Below, in pieces: positions 53,469 to 63,645 of a stretch of 64,000 nucleotides of DNA. This DNA comes from Euborellia annulipes. Its lineage: Eukaryota > Arthropoda > Insecta > Dermaptera > Anisolabididae. Made by a program: the position numbers and the translations under genes. The stretch is from assembly GCA_023213315.1 (NCBI GenBank), contig JAKCPI010015310.1, positions 62,001-126,000 on the forward strand, given 5' to 3'. Numbering within the stretch: the stretch's first letter is position 1; the number at the start of each line of letters is the position of its first letter. Under the pieces are notes generated by a model. The model was given only the letters and a program-made list of their open reading frames with translations, did not search any database and was not told the origin of the DNA.

Positions 53469-54712
53469 TAGGGTCCGACCGAAACAGATTTTCAGCCGAA
53501 ACCGAATATTCGGCCTCGATCTTAGTTTCGGCCGAAACCGTAACCGAAACCGAAACTTGAATTTCCTATAAAAAATTCATATCATTTTACCTTTTTTTTT
53601 TTTTGTGAAATTTTTTTAAAATTTTTTTTCCTTCCCGTGAAAATCATTTTACCTTTTTTTACTCTCTAAAAACGAATTAGTAAAAAACTACTAATTTATA
53701 GTGAATAGTCACTTTTTTTAAGATGTGCAAAGTAGACCACCCGTAAATAGTGGATATCCACTTTTTTAATTAGTAAAAATTATTAATATGAAAAATTCAC
53801 TAATTGAAAAAGTGAATTTTTAAAAAAATAATGACCAAAAAATATGAAATAAGGTGCGATCACACCGGGACCTAACTTGTGTTTACTGACTCGAGTTCTA
53901 GCCGAACCCACTTAAACTTGACTTACTCTTACTTCACTGTTATTTGGTATATAAGTATGTCGCTGGTGTTAACAATGTTTTTTACTTGAATGTTACTATA
54001 TTCCTTCCCAGCAATTTATTTCTAAATAAACTTAACAAAACTAATTATCGTTATATCAAGAAATATAATTACTAAATTTTAAGTAAAAATATTTCTTAAT
54101 TGACTATTTAAAAAATAATATTTTATTAATTTAAAAAAATTTCGAATCTATTTGTTTTGACTTAACATATATTTCCTGCAATTTTTAACAAAAAATACAA
54201 GTTATCTCAATATTATCATTTATTTGTATTATTATTACTTAAATAAAGCCTTATATTGCCAAAAATGTCTTTATTAAGGAACAGATCAAACAGCTGATTG
54301 AAAAAGTCGGCCATGTTGGCTTCTCAGACAGCCGGAATTGAGTGAACTACTTTTTGAATTAGTAAAAAATAACTAATCTAAAAGTAACCAATAAACTTAC
54401 TAAATATATTAGTAGATTCTACTCAAAATGACTAAATTTGATGTAATTTTCTTACCTACTATTTGAATAAGTAAAAATTCTACTAATTCGTTTTAAGAGA
54501 GTAGGGAGACTAAAAATTTTTTTCTCCCTCAAGTGCAATCATTTCACCTTTTTTTTTTTATTTTTGCATGCGAGTCTCATCCCATCCTTTTCAAACTCAG
54601 GTTTCGGCCGGCCGAAAGGTTCGGCTAGTTTTTGGCCGAAACCGAAACTAGGGCCGAAACCAGGATTTTTGGCCGAAACCGTAACCGAAACCGAATATTC
54701 GGTCGGTTCCTA
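53469..54712. mobile_element. hAT-type element with CCGAAACCGAATATTCGG ends, TSD GTTTTATA
   Basis: The ends are TAGGGTCCGACCG and CGGTCGGTTCCTA; GTTTTATA lies on both sides (53461-53468 and 54713-54720). Both ends carry many GGCCGAAACCGAAAC-type repeats. A dispersed repeat (53852-54342, copy B of 43829-44352) lies inside. Short copies occur at 60196-60560. Confidence 0.85.
53852..54342 (+). repeat. dispersed repeat, copy B (also 43829-44352)
   Basis: See copy A; the blocks are the same, with a 3' end that lacks the CAGGTCCCG segment. Confidence 0.75.
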
Positions 54713-54774
54713 GTTTTATAATAGAGTTCCATTATACCAAGGATCAACTCTTAACACCCATCCTTTTGATATGA

Positions 54775-55125
54775 CAAAATAACTCCTCTGTCTTAAGAGG
54801 TATAATTATTTTGAATATATGGTTAGAAATAATTATTTTTAAGCTAAAGATTTCACTATTTATTTTTTTTCTTATCATTTCATTTAACCGCGCTGCGGTA
54901 AATTTCAATTTGAAAGTTAAACCCTGTAGATTCTGAACCGCTAATCAGATCAAACTAAATGAGATGTCAATTTGTGTAGGAAGAAAAACTCTAATAGAAT
55001 AAATAAAAAAATCCCGAGTAACTAATCCAAAATCAATTTTTTCTCGAAAAACCTCATTTTTTAGGCAAAAAAAAATCGAAAAATTGCCCTTTTGTGCAAT
55101 GCATATCTACTGGACCATATAACCC
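54775..55125 (-). repeat. inverted copy of the 6345-6960 repeat
   Basis: TCTTAAGAGGTATAATTATT, TTTAACCGCGCTGCGGTAAA and CTGAACCGCTAATCAGATC are reverse complements of segments at 51105-51300. Confidence 0.7.
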
Positions 55126-56004
55126 AGACAGCCTGGAATATTGCAGTAATATTGCAGCAATTTTGCCAACCTTGCACAATATTGACAATATTGGAGCAAC
55201 ATTGCTGTAATTCCGCTGCACAATATTGAAGTGAGGACATTGCAGAAATATTGCAGCAATATTGCTGTGACAACATTGAAGTGTGAATATTGCGGCAATA
55301 TTGCAGTGGCAACATTGAATAGTGAATATTGCAGCAATATTGCATCAATATTGCCGTTGCAATATTGAAGTGTGAATATTGTTGCAATATTGCATCAATA
55401 TTGCCGTTGCAATATTGAATACTGAATATTGCATCAATATTGCCGTTGCAATATTGAAGTGTGAATATTGTTGCAATATTGCATCAATATTGCTGTTGCA
55501 ATATTGAATACTGAATATTTCAGCAATATTGCAGTGGCAATATTGAAGTGTAAATATTGCAGCAATATTGAATACTGAATATTTCAGCAATATTGCAGTG
55601 GCAATATTGAAGTGTAAATATTGCAGCAATATTCCTGAAATATTACAGTGGCAACATTGAAGAGTGAATATTGAAGCAATATTGCAGCACAATGTTGCAA
55701 TGGCAACATTGAAGTATGAATATTGCAGCAATATTGCAGGGTCAATATTGAAGTGGCAACATTGAATAGTGAATATAGGGTTAAAATTATCATATCAACT
55801 TTATAATATTCATTTTAATTAAATTAATTAATGCCCGTGATGGCCCGTGGCTCAGAGAGAAGACACTAGCTCCTTGAGCCTGGGGTCCAGGATTCGCTTT
55901 CCGTCCCCAGCGAGAAAAATTTATTTCATTTGAATTGACTGCAAATAGTTTGAAATAAATAGGGATGGCGTCTAAATCACCTTAGTTGCCGAAAAAGAAA
56001 AAAA

Positions 56005-56044
<40 letters not shown>

Positions 56045-56565
56045 TTTAAATATTTTAAATTATTATTTTTTTACAATTTATAAGTGACTTTTTGTTTAAA
56101 AAAAAATTTAATAGTACTACATACGAATTAAGTAGCTTAAAAAGTGTTGAAATTTCATATAGCAAAACGTACGAGGCAGTAAAGGAGTCGAATATTGGAA
56201 TCAAGACATTGGAAATATTGGAAATGCAAAAAACTCGTGTTCAATTCCCTCTATGAACAAGTTTTTTTTTTTACCCTGCAATATTGCAACAATATTCCAT
56301 GCAATATTGCCGGAATATTCCCGTAATATTGCTGCAATACTCACAATATCCGCATAATATTGCTGCAATACTTGCAATATTTTTGTAATATTGCCACAAT
56401 ATTCCATTCAGTATTGCCACAATATTCCTGCAAGTTACAAAGAGGCGGACATAGGAATATTGCAACAATGTTGCTGCATTGTTCCTGCAATATTTCCTGC
56501 AAGGTTAAATATTGCAATGTAAGATTCCTGCAATATTACTGCAAGATTTCAGGCTGTCTGAGAAG
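55126..56565. mobile_element. element rich in ATATTGC repeats with AGACAGCCTG ends
   Basis: Left end CAGACAGCCTGGAATATTG, right end GATTTCAGGCTGTCTG. Between them ATATTGCAGCAATATTGC, ATATTGAAGTGTGAATATTG and similar words recur in two blocks (55130-55780 and 56270-56545), separated by a SINE and AT-rich sequence. All frames in it read as Gln-Tyr-Cys-rich peptides, which are by-products of the repeat. Superfamily not assigned. Confidence 0.65.
55839..56038 (+). mobile_element. tRNA-SINE with long poly-A
   Basis: GTGGCTCAGAGAGAAGACAC (A-box region), GGATTCGCTTTCC (B-box region), ATTTATTTCATTTGAATTGA, a GGCGTCTAAATCACCTTAGT tail and about 45 A-rich bases. It is inserted between the two ATATTGC blocks. 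Confidence 0.85.
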
Positions 56566-56669
56566 CTACATTATTAAAACTCATAATAGATGTGATGATG
56601 GTAAAAGGGAATGAATTGGGGCTTTGGTCTGGGACATTGTGGTAGTGAAGGAGAGCAGAATCGAGAGAG

Positions 56670-57035
56670 AATATGAAAATTGATGATGGTGGGCTTACCA
56701 TTAGCAAAAAGGAGACAGAATGCCTCTAATTTAGAAGGAGGTATATTTACTTGAAGAGAAACTAAAGAGTCTGAGAATTCAAATACCTTAGCTCCATGGA
56801 TGGTGAAGGGTGTATAGGCTCTAGGCTACTACTGTTTGAACAAGACAAAAGGAATTAAATCTAAAATGGAAGATGTGACTGAACCCTGGCAACTAAGGAA
56901 ATTTGGATCTAACGGAGATGAGATTGCTGAGATGGATTTTAAGAAAAACAAAGAATCTGAAGATCCGAGGAATGACTGGCAAGAAAAGTCGAGTCATCAA
57001 AAAAATCTCAGTAGAATATCCGTGAATGATTGACA
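56670..57035 (+). pseudogene. possible LINE reverse transcriptase 3' relic
   Basis: Short pieces in shifting frames read GGLTISKKETECL, an NTL-SMDGEG-like stretch, and EDPRNDWQEKSSHQKNLSR. They recall the RT thumb (GLxINxxKTE, YLGS) and tail of RTE/CR1-like LINEs. There are many stops and the assignment is weak. Confidence 0.3.
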
Positions 57036-57806
57036 TGTAATGAGAAGAGAGAAAGTATATTAATAGAAAATAATGTTGGAAAAGGACTCCAAGCAAAAGG
57101 AATTGACAAAAGGACACTAAGTACTGGAAGTACTTAAATTCACTGAGTAGTTTTTTCAAGTACTAAAAGCACTGAATACCACAGCTCTGCTATTATAATA
57201 CTTTACTGATGTTTTTTTTATTGTAATAAAGTAAGTTTACTCAAAGCCATCTTGTATGTTGAGATAAAGTTTGTTTACTTATTTATTTTCACTTTGTTGG
57301 TATAACTAATAATAACAGGCAATATTTTTTTCGTAATATATGAGTTTACATATATGTTTACATTTCTTCTATTTGAATAATAATAATATCTCGTAGGATT
57401 ATCTAATTTTAACTTTAATTGCATAAATATCTTTTTCAGTCATACTCTACGGTTTCTTCTTATTTTACAAATTGCCAATTCGGAGGTAACCTTGGTCTTT
57501 TAGGTTCATTTTTGTTTTGGTATTCGAATCGCTTAAATGCTGTTTGTTTTGGTATATACAAATATAAATTTTCATAATTTTTCTTTAGAAACCAATCAAA
57601 TTAAACCACTCAATTGCAATTAATTTTTTTAATTACTAGATTTCTTATTTTAAAGTGAAACTTTATTTTGATCGACACAAATTTTTTCGTTTCTCTATCA
57701 GTATGTCGCGTTACAAACCGTGACGTCAAAGGCCGTGACGCTACAAGTTATGACGTCACAAGCCGTGTCGACAAAAATAGGAAAGTTGAAATTTAATATA
57801 TATGAC

Positions 57807-58430
57807 TAGAGACCGGAAAAAAAAGCATAAAAAAATGGAAAAAAAGTGCTTAAAAAAGCATAAAAAACTTGAATAAAAAGTTGTTAAATAAGCATAAAAG
57901 TTGAAAAAAAGCATCTCATAAGCAATTTTTACTCATACCAATGGCGTATACAAATTTTTTTTTAAAGAAACTAAATTTATTCCGCCCCGCCCTGCGAAAA
58001 ATTTTGTTTTTGCGGAACCAAATTTTTTCACCCTGCGGAAAAATTTTTTTCACAGGGCTATATTTTTTCGCACTGCGGAAAAAATTATTTCTACAGGGAT
58101 ATATTTTTTCACCCTGCGGGGTTTTTGGAAAATTTTTTTTTTGGGGGGGGCCTGCCCCCCCCTCCCCCTTATATACGTCCCTGGTGTATGCGTGTGTGAA
58201 TGGGAAAAAAGTGTGTTTTTTAATAAAAAAAACAAATTATAAATATTCGTAAAATAAGTTCAAATAAGCACGAAAGGGAAAAAAAAGCATGAAAACTCAA
58301 AAAAAGCAAAAAAAGCATAAAAAATGCAATCTCAATGCACTTAGTTTTTCCTAATTCGTATAGAAATTAAATATCTAATGGTTGCTTATAAAATTGAGCA
58401 ATAAGCATTTTGCTTAAAATCCGGTCTCTA
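57807..58430. mobile_element. hAT-type element, TAGAGACCGG ends, 8-bp duplication
   Basis: The ends are TAGAGACCGG and CCGGTCTCTA; TATATGAC lies on both sides (57799-57806 and 58431-58438). Both ends carry AAAAAGCATAAAA repeats. A GC-rich miniature element with CAATGGCGTATAC and TATACGTCCCTGG ends (about 57942-58190) is nested inside. The end sequence TAGAG(C/A)(A/C)CGG also marks 39602-40874. Confidence 0.85.
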
Positions 58431-58568
58431 TATATGACGAATTATAAAAAATAATTGTGAGATTTAATCATTCAATTTTTAAATTGATAAAATATAATTT
58501 TTAAAATAATTTAAAATGATTCAAATACTAAATAAATATTTTTCTCAGTTTTTAACATGCGCCTTTTG

Positions 58569-58742
58569 CATGGGCGTAACTAGAGAATTTGGCGGGGGGG
58601 GGCATGGGACCAGCTATCCTCCGGAGGGTCTGGAAAGCCCCATATTTTCTCAATTTTTCTTGGGGCAGGGAGCTTACTGGGGGGGGGGCTACGAGCCTTC
58701 TGGGGGGCCATGCCCCCCGGCACCCCCCTAGTTACGCCCATG
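58569..58742. mobile_element. GC-rich miniature element, CATGGGCGTAACTAG ends
   Basis: The left end is CATGGGCGTAACTAGAG and the right end CCCTAGTTACGCCCATG. Flanks GCCTTTTG and GTCTTTTG match at 7 of 8. Long G and C runs give spurious open frames. It is non-coding. Confidence 0.8.
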
Positions 58743-59699
58743 GTCTTTTGATTTCCCATTATCATTCCCATTTTCCAATTATTAAGTTAAGATTAAAAAC
58801 GCTATTTTAATACCCTTATTTGAATAATTTTCTGAAAATTTTCAGTTAAACGCCTACGATCCGAAAAAAGTTTCACTTGCATCGTGGTTCCATAAAACCA
58901 CACATTGTTATTTTTTTTTTACAGGAATAAGCAAGTTGTTTTAAAAATAATTGTTGAAATTTAAATTTTAACGTTTATAATTTATTATTATTAGTTAATT
59001 TCATCTAGTTTATTATATTTTATTTATTACATTCAATCTTTTACAAATTATTACTAAAAATAAGTATAAGACATTCTCTGAGAAAAACTATTTAGTAAAT
59101 CTGATGTCAAACCCTCTATACTGAAATAGCTTAACTCTACAAATATTTAATGTATGAATTTTTCTTTCAATACACGAGTTATTTGATTTCTTTTTATTTG
59201 TTTAAAATAGCAATGCAATTAGTTTATTTGATGTGAATATACTTTTCATGGACTGTATAGAATTCATTCTATATTACATGTGTTGCATTAATCTATTCTT
59301 GTTTGTTGGAAAGTAGACAATCCAAAGCACCAGCTCTCCAATACCCATCCAGTGTCTATTTACGCCTCCCCGGGTATTCTTAATTTTATGATCAAACCTT
59401 TACAAACAAACATTTGATTTAATCATTTTATTCTTCTATTTCAAATTAAAACAAAATTTCTAGCTAAATTTTAATATTATTTTCATATTCATATGAAGCA
59501 AATTATAAATTTTTTCTTTTTTGAAAATTTTCAAAACTCATAAATCAGTTTTTATCAAAATATTATTCGTTAACATTTTATTTAAAAACAGTTAATGCCT
59601 TCTTATAGGTTATTGGATAAACGGTACCCTGTAAGAAAAGTTCACGCGCTTCGCAGGGAAGCAGGCAACGCATCCCCACTATTGGTGCAGTGCGCATTC

Positions 59700-60170
59700 G
59701 TTGAGAGCTGATCAAGGACGATAAGACCTAATGATCAGTGGTCACATGCAGCCAGCAAGAATATATTTAAAAAAGAAAAAATGAAAAGCATAAAAGGGGA
59801 ACTGCGGGAACTGAGAAAATGCCTGTTGAGATTAGACTTGAAAATCTGAAGATTGTAGGTTTTGGGGAAGATAGAAGCAGGGAGTTTGTTCCATTCATGG
59901 GAGGTCATGGGGAGAAAGGAAGATTGGAATTGACTAGTTCTATAGTCGTGAGTTGAACAGCATAGTGATGTTGGGACGATGCTTCCCTTGTGTTCCGTGT
60001 ATATGTTGCATTGGGTGGAATAATTGATTTTAATTCAGCCGAGCATTGACCTTGATAATACTTATTGAAGAGAGAGAATGCAGACACGCTTCTTCTATGA
60101 TCTAGTGACTGTAGGGATGCGGTGAGGGTAGAATCATCGATCATTCTAATTGCACATCTCTGTATGGCGT
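59700..60170 (-). pseudogene. LINE 3' end, inverted and diverged
   Basis: The minus strand encodes STLTASLQSLDHRRSVSAFS, NKYYQGQCSAELKSIIPPN and TYTRNTREASSQHHY, then a broken NSLLLSSPKPTIFRFSSL part and a 3' UTR with TGGCTGCATGTGACCACTG. It matches 31993-32477 with frameshifts near 59900. Confidence 0.8.
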
Positions 60171-60195
60171 CTTAAGGAGGAGAGAAGATCTTTTG

Positions 60196-60560
60196 TAGGA
60201 ACCGACCGAATATTCGGTTTCGGTTACGGTTTCGGCCAGTTTCGGCCAAAAATCATGGTTTCGGCCGTAGTTTCGGTTTCGGCCAAAATGTAGCCGAAAC
60301 TTTCGGCCGGCCGAAACTTAAGTCTTAAAAAAAAAAAGGTCAAATGATTTGCACTTGAAGGAGAAAAAATTTTTGTCTCCCTATAAAAAAGGTAAAATAA
60401 TTTTCACAGAGGGGAAAAAAATTTCAAAAAAAAAAAAAAAAAAAATATAAATTTTTTTATAGGAAATACAAGTTTCGGTTTCGGTTACGGTTTCGGCCGA
60501 AACTAAGGTTGAGGCCGAATATTCGGTTTCGGCTGAAAATCTTGTTTCGGTCGGACCCTA
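60196..60560. mobile_element. short hAT-type element with CGAAACCGAATATTCGG ends
   Basis: The ends are TAGGAACCGACCG and CGGTCGGACCCTA; ATCTTTTG (60188-60195) and GTCTTTTG (60561-60568) flank it, 7 of 8 matching. It is a 365-bp deletion form of 53469-54712. It lies directly beside the LINE relic. Confidence 0.85.
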
Positions 60561-60629
60561 GTCTTTTGACGCCCCTCGCCTAAAATGGGAACCATATTCA
60601 AGACACGGCTGAAGTGTTGGGAGGAAGTG

Positions 60630-60915
60630 GAAGGGAACTGGCCCCTGGGCCAGTGGGTAGAGGTCTTACCTCTTGTGCTAAACTAGTCCAGCCATACACG
60701 ATAGATCCATTTAGACCGAGCCATTTTGTCAGAGTTCATTTTCCTCATTCCAAAATAAGGTGTGAGAGGGGGGCATTCACGATCGAGCTACGTGGGCAAG
60801 TTCAATTGAATTGGCTACCAACCAATTGAATTAAATAGAGACGGGGTCTAAATAGCTTCCGATACCGAAAAGACCTTAAATTAAAAAAACAAAAACAAAA
60901 AAAAAAAAAAAAACT
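60630..60915 (+). mobile_element. SINE-like element with internal insertion
   Basis: A CCAGTGGGTAGAGGTCTTAC head and a body with TTCAATTGAATTGGCTACCA, then GGGGTCTAAATAGCTTCCGA, TACCGAAAAGACC and poly-A. The B box is separated from the A box by extra sequence. Confidence 0.6.
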
Positions 60916-61149
60916 GTCTCCTCTAATCTATTCTTCATCTCTCTCCCGAACATTCAGCAAAAAGCACACCCCTTAACTATATACCTATATAACTATATAT
61001 GGTATAATATATCTATTGGGATCTATGGGAGAGGCGTGGCCACCTGGTGGCAAAAAATGAACTAGCCATTGTAGGATAGAATGGCTGAGCTGATACGCAA
61101 GTACTCGTGTTTTATGAGACAAAAAATTTAATTAAAAATAAAAGATGCT

Positions 61150-61460
61150 TGTGACGATACAGGAAATTTGTAGGTTTGCTTCTGCTACACCTACTAGTAG
61201 AAATTTTATTGGTGGAGACAATATTATTGATCCTGGTCATGTTTTAAAGTGAGTAATAGTAATGACAATCTTTCAATGACAGACCAAATTCTTGCCTTCT
61301 GTTTACAAACAACAAGTTTACGAGAAGAACTTAATGAAATAAATGATCAAATATTATAAGATGGAAAAATAATTGGGATGGATGCTCGTATAAGGCTGGA
61401 TTAGGAAGTACCTGCAAGCACATTTGGGGCTGTACTTTTATTCTGTAACCGCTAATTATG
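61150..61460 (+). pseudogene. SWIM zinc-finger protein relic
   Basis: Plus-strand frames give RFASATPTSRNFIGGDNIID, PGHVLK, then SMTDQILAFCLQTTSLREEL and NEINDQIL. One base later come CSYKAGLGSTCKHI. The last part is a SWIM zinc finger (CxCx(n)CxH) in which the second Cys is Tyr. A stop at 61358-61360 and a frameshift show that it is dead. Many copies of such genes in animals lie in or beside mobile elements; the parent family here is unknown. Confidence 0.5.
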
Positions 61461-61577
61461 TTATCTGATATCATATTAGCCAAAAAGTGTTTGAAATATT
61501 GTATTGTAATAATAAATACAAGATAATTACATGATAAATTAACAAAAAAATTAATAATTAGTTATAAAATTAATAAT

Positions 61578-62478
61578 TTTTACTTTCTCTTAGCCTATAT
61601 ATGAAATATATAGAGAGAGAAAGTATTGCGATCATGTCACAAATTCGATGTCGAGATTTTGATGGATATACATGTTTTGAGGAAATTTTATATTTAACTT
61701 AGGTACCTTCCCACACGCTCAAAATAAGCTTTTGAACAAAATCGGCCAAAAAGTACTAGTACTTTACTGATGTACTTTTTCAGTTTTTTTCGATTTTCTC
61801 AAAATTCCCTCCAAGGATTTTTTTTAAAATTCATAAATCAACTATTTTTTAGATGCTCTTTAAAATGTATATTCTCATTTTGCCGTTGAAATCTTCTGAA
61901 GACCACTTTACTCTTGTTCTTCATAGGAAAGATAGAAATGGTTGCCATGGTAACGGAATTTAAATCTTTTTCTTTTTATTAGATTAAAAATCAATTATTA
62001 TTTAAATTCCCATTTTTTTTTAATTTTATTTCTGTCTTTAATTGTTTCCGGAAAACATATATCACTCTCTCTCTCTCTCTCTCTCTCTCACTTGCAAACA
62101 TTATCGTCTGTCTCTCCGCCTTCTCTCATAGGCCTAATGTTAATTTCCTATAGGGATTTATATGTTAATTTCGATTCAAAAGGGAGTCCCCTTTGGAACT
62201 TTTTACGCATTTAAAATTTTTTTTTCCAATTCTTATGAAATTTTGTATTTATTTACGATTCTATATTGTGTATAAAATGTCCAAATATGAGATTAAAATT
62301 TTGAAAAATAACCATAGTTTATTTCAAGCAGTCAACATTTAAAATGCAAGTTTGAAACTAAGGTGCTATGAGAAACTAAATATATCTCGACACAAAAAAT
62401 CTGGTGTGACCGTGCTGGTAGGGTACCGAAGGGTAAGAGAAAGTTGTGTGCTGTGCGCCAGTCACACCAGAATTTTTT
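61578..62478 (+). mobile_element. foldback family, clearest full-length copy
   Basis: From 61578: ACTTTCTCTTAGCCTATATA...GAGAGAGAAAGTA hairpin, CGATGTCGAGATTTTGATGG, GTACCTTCCCACACGCTC, AAAGTACTAGTACTTT (61750-61765), TTACTGATGTACTTTTTCAG, GTTGCCATGGTAAC (61940-61953), a CT run (62066-62088), CCTATAGGGATTTATATG, and the CTGGTGTGAC hairpin (62394-62474). It has no coding sequence. Both terminal hairpins contain ACTTTCTCTTA or its complement. Confidence 0.8.
62066..62090. repeat. (CT)n microsatellite
   Basis: A CTCTCT run within the foldback element. In inverted copies it reads GAGAGAG, e.g. 30923-30930 and 38242-38254. Confidence 0.9.
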
Positions 62479-62560
62479 TTTGTACTTACAAAAATAATTT
62501 AGATGTTTTAAAAAATATCATAGATGTATAGACAAAAAATGTGTTTGGAGTGCACCACAT

Positions 62561-62720
62561 ATCGCAGGTTCATTAACAAATCGTTAGATAAGTTTAATAA
62601 AATATAATATATTTAATTAACAAATATAATTTGTTTACAATTTTTGTTTTAACAATAGTAATAATAAATATATTCTTAGTCTCTCGGTCCCCTAGACCGG
62701 GGCGCCTTAGATCCCCGACA
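62561..62720 (-). repeat. gypsy LTR, 3' copy
   Basis: 160 bp, minus-strand ends TGTCGGGGATC...CCTGCGAT. It is nearly identical to 63486-63645. A purine-rich tract (AGGGGGGAGAG on the minus strand, about 62723-62735) lies directly upstream, as expected for a polypurine tract. Confidence 0.9.
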
Positions 62721-63482
62721 ACTCTCCCCCCTGACGATCACTTCTGGCCGCGGGTCGACAGTCTTTAGCATGAGTTTTGAATCTCTCCTTCTGTTCCGGG
62801 TCCTCTATCCACATCACGCCACTAGGAGTTGTCCTTTTGATTTGATAGGGGCCTTTGAATCTTGGTAGGAATCCTCCATGTATTCCCCGTGGTAAGTTTG
62901 ACTGGGTATGCACTTTGGCCATGACGTAATCTCCTTCCTGGAATGGGTGGTCTTCTTTCTTCACATTTTTCTGTTCTACATATTCCTTATTCATTCTTTT
63001 GCTCGTTTCCCTGGCCTTCAGCTCTATTCCCCTCCTTTCTGCCCGATTCGCTTCATCCCACTCTTCCATATCTTCTATTCCCTTTGCTTCCTTCAGTTCC
63101 GCCTGTATTCCCAATCCCCTGGGGCTATCATTTCTCTTCCCAACATAAGTCTTGCAGGTGTGAATCCTGTGGTTCTGACCGTCCGGCTTCTTAATGTATA
63201 TAAAATTCCAGGTATTTCTTCGGCCCATCGGTTGTGACTTTTGTTCAGCAGTGCAATTCGTAATAATTTCTTTATTTCCTGGTTTTTCCTTTTTGTAGGG
63301 TTTCCCCTTGGGTGGTAGATCGGGGTGGTCCACCCACTCATTCTCCATTTCCCCAATGCTTTTCTCCATCCCTCAGACCTAAATTGGGGCCCATTATCCG
63401 AAATTAGTACTCTGGGGTACCCATATCTAGAAAACACTTCCGTTTCCAGGGTGTTGACTACACTTCCCATCACGGTCGCCAA
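62707..63482 (-). pseudogene. gypsy integrase C-terminal half
   Basis: On the minus strand a frame starts MATVMGSVVNTLETEVFSRY and carries PRVLISDNGPQF (a catalytic Asp), HPRGNPTKRKNQEI, RWAEEIPGILYTLRS and TTGFTPARLMLGRE. After a one-base shift near 63100 it continues EEWDEANRAERRGIELK, EGDYVMAKVHTQSNLPRGI and FLPRFKGPYQIKR (GPY/F-like domain), ending next to the LTR. HHCC and the start of the core are missing. The catalytic Glu position, usually NG(x)xERxN, reads GNPTKRKN here. Confidence 0.85.
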
Positions 63483-63485
63483 TTT
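63466..63485 (-). other. gypsy primer-binding region
   Basis: The minus strand directly after the LTR reads ATTGGCGACCGTGATGGG, similar to TGGCGACCG primer-binding sites in gypsy elements. The tRNA was not identified. Confidence 0.6.
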
Positions 63486-63645
63486 ATCGCAGGTTCATTA
63501 ACAAATCGTTAGATAAGTTTAATAAAATATAATATATTTAATTAACAAATATAATGTGTTTACAATTTTTGTTTTAACAATAGTAATAATAAATATATTC
63601 TTAGTCTCTCGGTCCCCTAGACCGGGGCGCCTTAGATCCCCGACA
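63486..63645 (-). repeat. gypsy LTR, 5' copy
   Basis: Same 160 bp as 62561-62720, differing at one visible base (TAATTTG versus TAATGTG). The near-identity indicates a recent insertion. Confidence 0.9.

Larger units (their letters stand above)
62561..63645 (-). mobile_element. compact gypsy deletion derivative with two LTRs
   Basis: Two 160-bp LTRs flank a 765-bp interior that runs primer-binding region, integrase C-terminal half, polypurine tract. Flanks read CACAT on both sides (62556-62560 and 63646-63650), a 5-bp duplication. Gag, protease and RT are absent. The ends and the cis signals are kept, so it could have moved in trans. Confidence 0.85.

Noticed and set aside
55061..55793. Several overlapping Gln-Tyr-Cys-rich open frames
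   Set aside because: They translate ATATTGC words in different frames; periodic DNA, not protein coding.
58516..58810. Gly/Pro-rich frames on both strands
   Set aside because: Products of G and C runs in the miniature element at 58569-58742.
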